Source of the DNA: Arthrobacter sp. MMS18-M83
GTDB taxonomy: Bacteria; Actinomycetota; Actinomycetes; Actinomycetales; Micrococcaceae
Length of the DNA: 64,000 bases
Direction of reading: 5' to 3'
Assembly: GCF_026683955.1 (NCBI RefSeq)
Contig: NZ_CP113343.1
Span: 1,116,001 to 1,180,000 of the forward strand
Shown here: one piece after another, positions 55,435-63,610 of the stretch
Layout of the letters: every line of letters starts with the position of its first letter
Position numbering within the stretch: position 1 is the stretch's first letter
Position numbers and translations under genes: made by a program
The notes under the pieces: generated by a model
What the model was told of the DNA's origin: nothing
Database searches by the model: none
What the model saw: the letters and a program-made list of their open reading frames with translations, nothing else

Positions 55435-56474
55435 CAACCGTGCAGCTCTCTATTGATCTCACCGGCCGCGACGTTCTGGTCACCGGTTCGGCCCACGCCG
55501 CCCGGCAAGCCGTCCGCCGCTACGAAGCCGCCGGCGCCGTCGTCTACCGTCTCAGCACGCCGGACGGTGCCGAAGGTGACGGCCCGCTGCCAGAGCGCCC
55601 GTTCCTCGTCGCAGCCGTCGACGACGGCGAGCCCGGTTGGGAGCCGCTGCTCGAACGTTGCCGGGAAGCCGGGATCCCCATCGCCATCGAACCGGCCGCC
55701 GGCGAGCCTGGCCACGTCACGCTGGTCGGCGGCGGTCCCGGCGCCCTGGATCTGCTCACCGTCGGCGCGGTCAACGCGCTGCGCGACGCCGACGTCGTCT
55801 TCTACGACCGCCTGGCCCCCTACCAGGAACTGGTGCGCCTTACCTCCGCGGAACTGGTGGACGTCGGCAAGCGCCCCGGCCATCACAAAGTGGCCCAGTG
55901 CGACATTGAGAAGCTCATGGTCGAGGCCGCCTTGGCAGGCAAGAACGTTGTCCGGCTCAAGGGCGGTGACCCCTACGTGTTCGGCCGCGGCGGCGAAGAA
56001 GTCGCCGCGTGCACCCAGGCAGGTGTCCCAGTCCGCGTCATCTCCGGAGTCACCAGCGCCATCTCCGTCCCCGCGGCCGCCGGCATCCCCGTCACCCACC
56101 GCGAGGTCAGCCACATGTTCACCGTGGTCTCCGGCCACGCCCCGTTGACAGAGAAGGAACACACCCATCTGGCAGGCCTCGGCGGGACCATCGTGGTGCT
56201 GATGGGCATCGGGACCCTCCCGCAGTTGGCTGCCGGCCTGCGCCGGGCGGGAATGGATGCCGGAATGCCCGTGGCCGTCGTCGAGCGCGGCTACCGTCCC
56301 GGCCAGCGCACCACCATCGCCGAACTCGGCACCATCGAATCCGCAGCCTCCGGCTGCAGCAACCCGGCCGTCCTGGTCATCGGCGAGGTGGTCCGGGTGG
56401 CCGAAGCCAACCACAATCATGCCGAAGCCTCCGCAGAACTGAGCCGGCTCGCGGCTTCGCTCCTTGAAGCCTGA
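55431..56474 (+). CDS. cobA: Uroporphyrinogen-III C-methyltransferase with N-terminal CysG-like domain
   Basis: The 347-residue enzyme makes precorrin-2 for siroheme. The methyltransferase domain starts at about residue 93 with VTLVGGGPGALDLLTVGAV and carries VVFYDRL, LKGGDPYVFGRGGEE and GIPVTHRE. The first ~90 residues are a shortened Rossmann-like region (LTGRDVLVTGSAHAARQAV) recalling the precorrin-2 dehydrogenase part of CysG, but too short to be complete; oxidation and chelation may need another enzyme. ATGA overlap with nirB couples cofactor supply to NirB. Confidence 0.92.
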   Translation: MTTVQLSIDLTGRDVLVTGSAHAARQAVRRYEAAGAVVYRLSTPDGAEGDGPLPERPFLVAAVDDGEPGWEPLLERCREAGIPIAIEPAAGEPGHVTLVGGGPGALDLLTVGAVNALRDADVVFYDRLAPYQELVRLTSAELVDVGKRPGHHKVAQCDIEKLMVEAALAGKNVVRLKGGDPYVFGRGGEEVAACTQAGVPVRVISGVTSAISVPAAAGIPVTHREVSHMFTVVSGHAPLTEKEHTHLAGLGGTIVVLMGIGTLPQLAAGLRRAGMDAGMPVAVVERGYRPGQRTTIAELGTIESAASGCSNPAVLVIGEVVRVAEANHNHAEASAELSRLAASLLEA

Positions 56475-56484
56475 AGGAAGTCCA

Positions 56485-57645
56485 ATGACCACTCTGAACG
56501 CCCTTGATTCCGTTGACGCAGGCTCGCCGCTGGCCACTCCTGGACCAAACGACGATGCGCCACTGGACGGTTTCCGCATCGGAGTGACTTCCCACCGGCG
56601 GTCGCGCGACCTGATCGAGGCCCTCGAACGGCGCGGCGCCTCAGTGCTGCATGCCCCCGCATTGAAGATCGCACCGGTCCAGGAAGACATCACGCTCATC
56701 GAGGACACGAAGAAGATCATCGCGGCCAAGCCCGATATCTGCATCGCCACGACTGCCTACGGAATGCGGCGCTGGTGCGAGGCCGCGGACTCTTTCGGCA
56801 TCGGCGAGCAGCTTCTCGATGTCCTGGGTGCCTGCCGCATGTTCGTGCGGGGACCGAAAGCCCGCGGTGCCGTCCGCGCTGCCGGCCTTGCCGACGTCGG
56901 GATCAGCAGTGACGAAACCACCGCCACATTGGTGGACATGCTCCTTCAGGAAGGCGTCCGGGGAAAGACTGTCGCGGTGCAATTGCATGGCTACACCGAC
57001 GTCCGCCAGCTTGAGCGCCTCCGCATGTCCGGCGCGACGGTCCTCACCGTCACGCCGTACCGCTGGGTGAAGCCCGACGGCGAAGACAAACTGCCGCGCC
57101 TGATCGAAGCCGTCTGCAGTGGAGACTTGGACGTGCTCACCTTCACGAGCGCGCCGGCGGTGGACGCCATGTGGAGCACGGCCCACGAAATGGGCATGTA
57201 CCGCCAGCTGATCGAGGCCCTCAAGACCCGGGTGACCGTTGCCGCCGTCGGGCCCGTCACCGCACAACCACTGATCGACGCCGGGCTGTCACCCCTCATC
57301 CCGGACCGCTACCGTATGGGTGCCCTCATCCGGCTCGTCACGGAGCATCTTGCCCTGAACCATGTGCGCCGGCTCGATACGCCTGCGGGGCATATTGAGC
57401 TGCGTGGCCGCTGCTTGAGGATCGATGGTTCCCCAGTGGAACTGGCCCCGGCTCCGTTGCTCCTGCTGCGAGCCCTCCTGGGGGCAGGCGGTGCTGTGCT
57501 GTCCCGCGAAGCACTGTCCGACCTTTTGGAATTGCGGGGCTCGGTCCACGCCTTGGACATGACAGTGAGCCGTTTGCGGTCCTCCCTGCCGGACGGAACG
57601 CTCGTGGAAACCGTGGTGAAACGAGGCTACCGGCTCCGCGTCTAA
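56485..57645 (+). CDS. hemD: Uroporphyrinogen-III synthase fused to an OmpR-type winged helix
   Basis: The 386-residue protein has a HemD domain (about 28-275), with GFRIGVTSHRRSRDLIEAL at the start and LTFTSAPAVDAMWS and TVAAVGPVTAQPLIDAGL later. The C-terminal ~95 residues form a winged helix of the OmpR/PhoB type, ending ALDMTVSRLRSSLPDGTLVETVVKRGYRLRV in shape. This fusion is known next to nirBD in mycobacteria (Rv0260c). The ATG at 56485 has GAAGGAAG upstream; an upstream TTG overlaps cobA. It may also act as a regulator (inference). Confidence 0.9.
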   Translation: MTTLNALDSVDAGSPLATPGPNDDAPLDGFRIGVTSHRRSRDLIEALERRGASVLHAPALKIAPVQEDITLIEDTKKIIAAKPDICIATTAYGMRRWCEAADSFGIGEQLLDVLGACRMFVRGPKARGAVRAAGLADVGISSDETTATLVDMLLQEGVRGKTVAVQLHGYTDVRQLERLRMSGATVLTVTPYRWVKPDGEDKLPRLIEAVCSGDLDVLTFTSAPAVDAMWSTAHEMGMYRQLIEALKTRVTVAAVGPVTAQPLIDAGLSPLIPDRYRMGALIRLVTEHLALNHVRRLDTPAGHIELRGRCLRIDGSPVELAPAPLLLLRALLGAGGAVLSREALSDLLELRGSVHALDMTVSRLRSSLPDGTLVETVVKRGYRLRV

Positions 57646-57649
57646 GTCC

Positions 57650-57779
57650 GCGATCCTCGCTCACTCTTGGGCCGGTTTTGGCCGATCCTCCTGCGGATCT
57701 TCCCGCAAAAAGACGAACCTTTGTTCACATCAGGTGCAAGAGCGTCCGGCGATTTGGGCCCATAAGTGAGCGTGCGTCG
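57650..57779. repeat. Family B inverted unit pair
   Basis: GCGATCCTCGCTCACTCTTG (from 57650) and CCCATAAGTGAGCGTGCGTC (57759 on) are inverted family B units; a third, weaker unit CAGGTGCAAGAGCGTCCGGC lies at 57731. A small hairpin (GATCCTCCTGCGGATC) sits between. The pair fills the 270-base gap between hemD and the GMC oxidoreductase gene, together with the latter's promoter. Confidence 0.6.
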
Positions 57780-57915
57780 TAAAGCAATGCGAGCAATAAC
57801 TCCACATCATGGACAGATTCGCGGCCCGGTGGGAACATGGGGCCATAGTCCACGGAGGCATCGTCCGGCTACGTCCGGGTGACTCCGGGTCAGCTCTCCT
57901 GTGAGAGGAACGGCC

Positions 57916-60561
57916 ATGGTTCGTCTGGGGACCAGGGAAAGTGGTATCGAGACCGTCGACGCCGTGGTGGTGGGTTCCGGTTTCGGCGGATCCGTCGCTG
58001 CCCTGCGGCTGGCAGAGGGCGGCAAATCCGTAGTCCTCATGGAACGCGGCAAGGCTTATCCTCCGGGGAGCTTCGCCCGCACCCCCGCGGAAATGGGCCG
58101 CAATTTCTGGGACCCGGACCGTGGCCTCTACGGATTGTTCGACGCCTGGACGTTCCGCGGGACGGAAGGCCTGGTGTCCAGCGGATTGGGTGGCGGCTCC
58201 CTCATCTACGCCAACGTCCTGCTGCGCAAGGACCCCAAGTGGTTCGTCAAGGAATCGCCGGTGCCTGGCGGCGGCTATGAGAACTGGCCGTTCAGCTATG
58301 AGGACCTGGAACCGTTCTATGGCGACGCCGAAAAAATGCTCCAACCGGTCCCCTACCCCTACCGGGACACGCCCAAGACCAACGCCATGGAGTCGAGCGC
58401 TGCGGCCTTGGGTTTGGCCATCACGCGGCCTCCCATCGCCGTGACGTTTGCTACCGGTCCAGGCGCCGAGCCCCGCAGCAACCAGCCGCTGCCTGCCGCT
58501 CCCTATGGCAGCGTCCACGGCGATGGCACCGTCAGAACAACCTGCCTTCTCTGCGGCGAATGCGATATCGGCTGCAACGTCGGCGCCAAAAACACCCTGG
58601 ACCACACCTATCTGTCGGCGGCGAAACGCGCGGGAGCAGATCTGCGCACCTTCCACGATGTGCGCGGCATCCGCCCGCTACCTGGCAATGGATTCCAGCG
58701 CGGCGGCTACGAGGTCCGCTACGTTGTCCATGATCCCCAGGAACCCGGAGCGCTGCTACGCGAGCGGTTCATCCGCTGCCGTCGACTAATCCTCGGGGCA
58801 GGCACCTTTGGCAGCAACTTCCTGCTCCTGCGCAACCGGGCTTCCCTGCCAGGGCTCAGCGAAACCCTCGGCACGAGGTTCAGCGGCAATGGAGACCTCC
58901 TGACCCTCATCATGGATGCGAAAACCGGGGAGGCTGGCCCGCCGAACGGTCATGGCGGCACACCGGGGGTCCGGACGCTTTCGGGCAGCCGTGGCCCGGT
59001 CATCACCACGGCCATCCGCATTCCGGATACGGTGGACGGCGGTTCCGGCCGCGGGTATTACGTGGAGGATGCCGGATATCCGGCTTTCATCAACTGGTTG
59101 ATCGAAACCGCCCAGCTGGGCCAAGTGGCCCGCCGCACCGCCAGGATGGCTGGCCAAATCCTCAAGGACCGGCTGTTTGAAGGCCACCATTCCAACATCT
59201 CTGCCGACCTGGCTGCGGCGCTGGGTGACGGACACCTCTCGAGCAGCTCTGTTCCGTTGCTGGGTATGGGGCGCGACATCCCCGACGGCGTCATGAGCCT
59301 GCAGGATGGCAGGCTCGCCGTCGACTGGACCCTTTCCTCGTCCAACAGCTACTTCAGCAGGGTGCAGAAAACGATGGAGGACATCGCGGGGCAGCTGGAT
59401 GGAAACTTCGTGGACAATCCACTGTGGTGGGCCAAGAGGGTCATCACGGTGCACCCGATCGGGGGTTCCCCCTCCGGAAGGAATCCCTCGGAGGGCGTGT
59501 GCGATGAATACGGGGAAGTGTTTGGCTACCCGGGCCTGCACGTGGCGGACGGTGCTGCGATGCCCGGGCCGGTGGGGGCGAATCCTTCCCTGACTATTGC
59601 GGCCTTCGCGGAGCGGGCGTGCCGGCACATCCTTGAGGCGGACAGCCGGGGGGCCGTCACCGGAGCCGCAGTTTCCGGGGAGCGCGGAGGGATCGCGCCG
59701 GTGCAGGGCCCGCCCGTTGCCGGCGCCGCCGTCGTCGACCAAGCCGAAACCGCGCCCCGTTCGCTTGCCCCCGACGCCACCAAAGGCATCTCGGGTCGCA
59801 AGGAAAAGCCTGCCTACGCGGCGGGATCCGCCACAACCCAGCAGGCTCGCGGGCTTGATCCACACGCTGCGGGCACGGCGGAAAGCAACGCCACCTCGGT
59901 CAGCTTCACAGAGCAGATGCACGGCTGGTTCAGCCCTGGCCTCTCCGACCCCGAAAAGGGCCGCAACCTGGGCCGCGACCGGGGGCGGCGGATCATGTTT
60001 GAGCTGACCATCACGGCGAAGGACATCGACGCGTTCGTCGCAGATCCGGCCCACCCGGCCGCAGCCGAAGGTTATGTGCTGGCCGACCAGTTCGGCGGAC
60101 GGCTCCCGGTGGAGAAGGGCTGGTTCAACCTCTTCGTGGAAGACCAGTCTCCAGACGGCACGCAGAGCAGGCGCATGCTGTACCGGCTCTGGCTGCGCGA
60201 TCCGGGGGGCACCCCGCTGACGTTCACCGGTTACAAGCTCATCCACAACGGGTCCGGCTTCGACGTCTGGCCGGACACCACCATCCTGTATGCCACGATC
60301 CTCAGGGGACATGTCCCGCCGCCGGAACCGGCCGCACCGGCGAGGAAGTACGACGACGGCGACGATCCCGCCGTCGTCGGCGCCGGGATACTACACATCC
60401 GGCCGCTGGACTTTGCCCGGCAGCTCACCACTTTCCGGGCTGTGGGCCCGGCTCCGGCGGCTGGGCTCACGGCGTTTGGGAAATTGTTCCTGGGCGAGCT
60501 CTGGCAGGTCTACGGGCGCACTGCCTCCAAGATTCCGTACCCCTTCCGGCAACGATCATGA
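57916..60561 (+). CDS. GMC oxidoreductase (cholesterol oxidase-like) with long C-terminal extension
   Basis: The 881-residue flavoprotein oxidises an alcohol-type substrate. FAD motifs are VDAVVVGSGFGGSVAALRLA (about 14-33), LVSSGLGGGSLIYANVLL (86-103) and the GMC end with active-site His and Asn: TVHPIGGSPSG and GANPSLTIAAFAERA. Residues 210-220 hold CLLCGECDIGC, a CX2CX2CX3C set. After a low-complexity linker, residues 663-881 form a beta-rich domain opening SFTEQMHGWFSPG. There is no signal peptide. The ATG at 57916 has GAGAGGAAC upstream; a GTG five codons earlier is less likely. It heads a coupled operon. Confidence 0.88.
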   Translation: MVRLGTRESGIETVDAVVVGSGFGGSVAALRLAEGGKSVVLMERGKAYPPGSFARTPAEMGRNFWDPDRGLYGLFDAWTFRGTEGLVSSGLGGGSLIYANVLLRKDPKWFVKESPVPGGGYENWPFSYEDLEPFYGDAEKMLQPVPYPYRDTPKTNAMESSAAALGLAITRPPIAVTFATGPGAEPRSNQPLPAAPYGSVHGDGTVRTTCLLCGECDIGCNVGAKNTLDHTYLSAAKRAGADLRTFHDVRGIRPLPGNGFQRGGYEVRYVVHDPQEPGALLRERFIRCRRLILGAGTFGSNFLLLRNRASLPGLSETLGTRFSGNGDLLTLIMDAKTGEAGPPNGHGGTPGVRTLSGSRGPVITTAIRIPDTVDGGSGRGYYVEDAGYPAFINWLIETAQLGQVARRTARMAGQILKDRLFEGHHSNISADLAAALGDGHLSSSSVPLLGMGRDIPDGVMSLQDGRLAVDWTLSSSNSYFSRVQKTMEDIAGQLDGNFVDNPLWWAKRVITVHPIGGSPSGRNPSEGVCDEYGEVFGYPGLHVADGAAMPGPVGANPSLTIAAFAERACRHILEADSRGAVTGAAVSGERGGIAPVQGPPVAGAAVVDQAETAPRSLAPDATKGISGRKEKPAYAAGSATTQQARGLDPHAAGTAESNATSVSFTEQMHGWFSPGLSDPEKGRNLGRDRGRRIMFELTITAKDIDAFVADPAHPAAAEGYVLADQFGGRLPVEKGWFNLFVEDQSPDGTQSRRMLYRLWLRDPGGTPLTFTGYKLIHNGSGFDVWPDTTILYATILRGHVPPPEPAAPARKYDDGDDPAVVGAGILHIRPLDFARQLTTFRAVGPAPAAGLTAFGKLFLGELWQVYGRTASKIPYPFRQRS

Positions 60562-62576
60562 AGCACTGGGAGCTGGCACAACACAGCGCCGAACTAGGGT
60601 TCACGCCCCGCGATGCTGTCCGCTGGCTCTCGCCCATCGCCCTGGGCCGCACCGGACTCAAAGTCGCGGCGGCAACCCTCTTCGCCGATTTCGGCGACAA
60701 ACGCGAGCTCGAAGCCGGACTCCCCGGTGAGCCCCTCTATCTTGATCGGCTCCCGCTGCCCGGCCAGGCAGCGCAACCTGCCGTCATGGACAAAGGCCTG
60801 CCCGCACCAGACGAACTTCGGAGCCGGGGCGAAGCGCTGGCACAAATGGCCGGAACGCAGGCCAAGGAATTGTGGCTCGATTTCACCGCCGACCTTGGCG
60901 ACGGCTTCGACGCGACCTACTCGGTGGCTCTTCTGCTCGCCCAGGAGAGGCTCGAGGTAGCCGGAGACACGCTGCCTCGGGGCAACGTCCTGGTGCTTGG
61001 CGGCGACGAGGTCTATCCAGTGGCTTCGCCGGAACGCTACGAGGACAAGATGGTGGGTCCCTACCGCAAGGCGTTCCCCACTCCCGCGCCCGGAGACTCG
61101 GACACTCCGCCTCCCGGCACCTGTCCGCCTGCCACGTTGATGCTGGCGTTGCCCGGCAACCACGACTGGTACGACGGGCTCACTTCCTTCATCCGGCTGT
61201 TCACGAGGCAGCGCAGCATCGGAGCATGGCGTACGGTCCAGAGCCGCAGCTACTTCGGCGTGCGGCTCACCGGCGGCCCCGGCAGCCCTGGCTGGTGGGT
61301 GCTTGGCCTGGACAGCCAACTTGGCCAATACATTGATGAGCCCCAACTGGAGTACTTCTACCGGAACGTCACCACGCAACTGCAGCCGGGCGATGCCATT
61401 ATCTTGTGCCTGGCTTCGCCGTATTGGGTCTATTCCGATTCCCCGTCGGCGAGCGCCTTCCGCCAAGTCAACTTCTTCGAGCAGGACTACTTGCGCCGTC
61501 GCTTCAACCCGACCACGGGCCGCTTCGAAGACACCGGCGCCTCTGTCCGCCTCTGGCTCAGCGGGGACCTGCACCATTACTCGCGCTTCGAGCAAGACGT
61601 GCCCGCCTATGGAAGCGGTGCAGCTCCGGAAGGGTTGAGGACGCAGCTCGTCACGTGCGGGCTCGGCGGCGCCTACCTCGCTGACACTTCCGAACTTCCC
61701 GAGGAAATCATCCTGCCGACCCCCATCACATCGCCGAACGTTTCGGCGTCGCTCCCGACGCCGGACCTCGGCTCGGCCGGCCGGAAGTTCAGCCGGACCC
61801 CCGTCAGCTATCCCAGCTGTGACGACGGCCGGAGAATGGGGCGCCGGCTCGCCAACCCGTTGTCACCGTTTTGGCTTCCTGCCCGGAATCCAGGCTTCGG
61901 ACCGCTTTTGGGACTGATCCACGTGCTCTTCTTCCTGGCTGGATGGACTGTCTTCAGCAGCTTCCGCGGCCGGTCGCTCATGGACACACTGGGTTCCCTT
62001 GAGGGGGCCGGCCTGGCCAGGCCGTTGATCTTCGGCGTGTTGGGACCGCTTGTACTGCTCGGCGCGCTGGCATTGCTCTGGAAATTGTTCGGCACTTCAT
62101 CGGTTGTCCGGGACCGCAAGGGCCTTGTCACCTTCTTGCGCGGAGTGCTGTACCAACTCGCGGCCATGGGAGTGGGCCTGGTGGTTGTCGCAGTCCTGCA
62201 CTGGCCTCCCGGCTGGCCTCAATTCCTGGGTGCCCTTTTCGCCCTCGCGGTCACGTTCGTGAGCGGCTGGGTCCTCGGCAGTGAGGCCTTTGCCCTCTTC
62301 ATCCTGGGCACCCGCGGTGGTGAGGTGGCCACCTGGATGATGTCCGGCCAGTCGGTGGAGGACCACAAGGGTTTCCTGCGCATCCACTTGGCTCCCGACG
62401 GCGCGCTCACGGTGTACCCGCTGGCCATCGATGAAATCTGCCGCGATTGGGCGCTGGAAACCACGTCCGACGGCGTCCGTCCGGTGCCGGCCAAGGGCGC
62501 CACTGCCGCCGGGCTCCCGGCAGTCCGGCTACTTGAAACGCCCATCTCCATCTCCCGGGAAGGAATTTCACCATGA
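60558..62576 (+). CDS. Membrane-bound calcineurin-like metallophosphoesterase
   Basis: The 672-residue protein has a metallophosphoesterase core with FTADLGDGFDATYSVALLLA, VLGGDEVYP (about 147-153), LPGNHDWYDGL (198-208) and LWLSGDLHHYSRF, which match the family metal ligands except that the first motif reads DLGDGFD rather than the usual D-x-H. About five membrane helices follow (roughly 450-600), then a small cytoplasmic tail. The ATG overlaps the GMC gene stop (ATGA). Substrate unknown; phosphoester, nucleotide or lipid head-group are possible. Confidence 0.85.
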   Translation: MKHWELAQHSAELGFTPRDAVRWLSPIALGRTGLKVAAATLFADFGDKRELEAGLPGEPLYLDRLPLPGQAAQPAVMDKGLPAPDELRSRGEALAQMAGTQAKELWLDFTADLGDGFDATYSVALLLAQERLEVAGDTLPRGNVLVLGGDEVYPVASPERYEDKMVGPYRKAFPTPAPGDSDTPPPGTCPPATLMLALPGNHDWYDGLTSFIRLFTRQRSIGAWRTVQSRSYFGVRLTGGPGSPGWWVLGLDSQLGQYIDEPQLEYFYRNVTTQLQPGDAIILCLASPYWVYSDSPSASAFRQVNFFEQDYLRRRFNPTTGRFEDTGASVRLWLSGDLHHYSRFEQDVPAYGSGAAPEGLRTQLVTCGLGGAYLADTSELPEEIILPTPITSPNVSASLPTPDLGSAGRKFSRTPVSYPSCDDGRRMGRRLANPLSPFWLPARNPGFGPLLGLIHVLFFLAGWTVFSSFRGRSLMDTLGSLEGAGLARPLIFGVLGPLVLLGALALLWKLFGTSSVVRDRKGLVTFLRGVLYQLAAMGVGLVVVAVLHWPPGWPQFLGALFALAVTFVSGWVLGSEAFALFILGTRGGEVATWMMSGQSVEDHKGFLRIHLAPDGALTVYPLAIDEICRDWALETTSDGVRPVPAKGATAAGLPAVRLLETPISISREGISP

Positions 62577-63610
62577 CTGTGACCCGGGCCGAGCACCACA
62601 CCGAGGTCATCCCTTTCCGGGCACGCGACGACACGCCGCTCAGCCTTGTGCACGTGACTTCTCCGGTCAACCGCGGCAAGGGGCCTGTGCTGCTGGTCCA
62701 TGGATCGGGAGTACGCGCAGAACTCTTTCGGCCGCCGGTCCCCACCACCGTGGTCGATGTGCTGCTGGAGGACGGTTGGGACGTCTGGATGCTCAACTGG
62801 CGCGCCTCGATCGACCTCGACCCCCTCTCGTGGACGCTAGGTGACGCCGCGGTCTACGACCATCCTGCCGCCGTCGAGCACGTACTCCGGGCCACCGGCG
62901 CCGAGACCCTCAAGGCCGTGATCCATTGCCAGGGCTCCACGTCGTTCGCCATGTCTGCCGCGGCGGGGCTGCTGCCGCAAGTGGACACCATCATCTCCAA
63001 CGCGGTGTCCCTGCATCCGGTGGTTCCGGCGTTCTCGCGGCTCAAGATCGACTACCTGACGCCCGTGGTGAAGCTGTTCACTCCCTACTTGTCGCCGTCG
63101 TGGGCCTACAAGTCGGAGGGCTATTTCACCCGCCTCATCCGTTTCCTGGTCAAGGCCGGCCACCACGAATGCAACAACACGGTCTGCAAGATGGTCAGCT
63201 TCACCTACGGCAGCGGCAGGCCGGCGTTGTGGTCCCATGAAAACCTCGACGACGCCACCCACGAATGGCTCAAGGGCGAGTTTGCCGAGGTACCGGTGAG
63301 CTTCTTCGAGGAAATGGGCCGCAGCATCAAGGCCGGACACATGGTGGCGGCCGGCAACCACCCCGAACTCCCGGAGAACTTCGTGGCCCAGGCTCCACAA
63401 ACCGACGCGCGGTTCGTCTTCATGGCGGGCAAGGACAACCTCTGCTTCCTGCCGGAAAGCCAAGAGCGCACCTTCGAGTTCTTCCAAGCCCACAGGCCTG
63501 GCAAGGATTCGCTGCACCTCATTCCCGGCTACGGCCATCTGGACGTCTTCTTCGGCGCCCGGGCGTGGCGGGATACCTTCCCGATCATCGTCCAGGAGCT
63601 GAACTCATGA
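62573..63610 (+). CDS. Alpha/beta hydrolase with Cys nucleophile (PhaC-like)
   Basis: The 345-residue protein has an alpha/beta hydrolase fold: oxyanion region VLLVHGSGVRAELF (39-52), the nucleophile elbow VIHCQGSTSF with Cys 119 in the x-C-x-G pattern used by PHA synthases, acid Asp 288 in FMAGKDNLCF, and His 322 in IPGYGHLDVFFG. This set suggests acyl transfer or thioester chemistry rather than simple hydrolysis. It overlaps its neighbours by 4 bases (ATGA) on both sides. The substrate is unknown. Confidence 0.85.
   Translation: MTVTRAEHHTEVIPFRARDDTPLSLVHVTSPVNRGKGPVLLVHGSGVRAELFRPPVPTTVVDVLLEDGWDVWMLNWRASIDLDPLSWTLGDAAVYDHPAAVEHVLRATGAETLKAVIHCQGSTSFAMSAAAGLLPQVDTIISNAVSLHPVVPAFSRLKIDYLTPVVKLFTPYLSPSWAYKSEGYFTRLIRFLVKAGHHECNNTVCKMVSFTYGSGRPALWSHENLDDATHEWLKGEFAEVPVSFFEEMGRSIKAGHMVAAGNHPELPENFVAQAPQTDARFVFMAGKDNLCFLPESQERTFEFFQAHRPGKDSLHLIPGYGHLDVFFGARAWRDTFPIIVQELNS

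Noticed and set aside
53344..55437. 697-codon open frame on the minus strand opposite nirB
   Set aside because: It is the antisense shadow of nirB: high G+C leaves the opposite frame open. Its translation is Gly/Val/Asp-rich low complexity with no domain, and nirB has full family motifs.
58786..60312. 508-codon minus-strand frame opposite the GMC oxidoreductase
   Set aside because: Antisense shadow; the plus-strand gene has FAD and GMC motifs along its full length.
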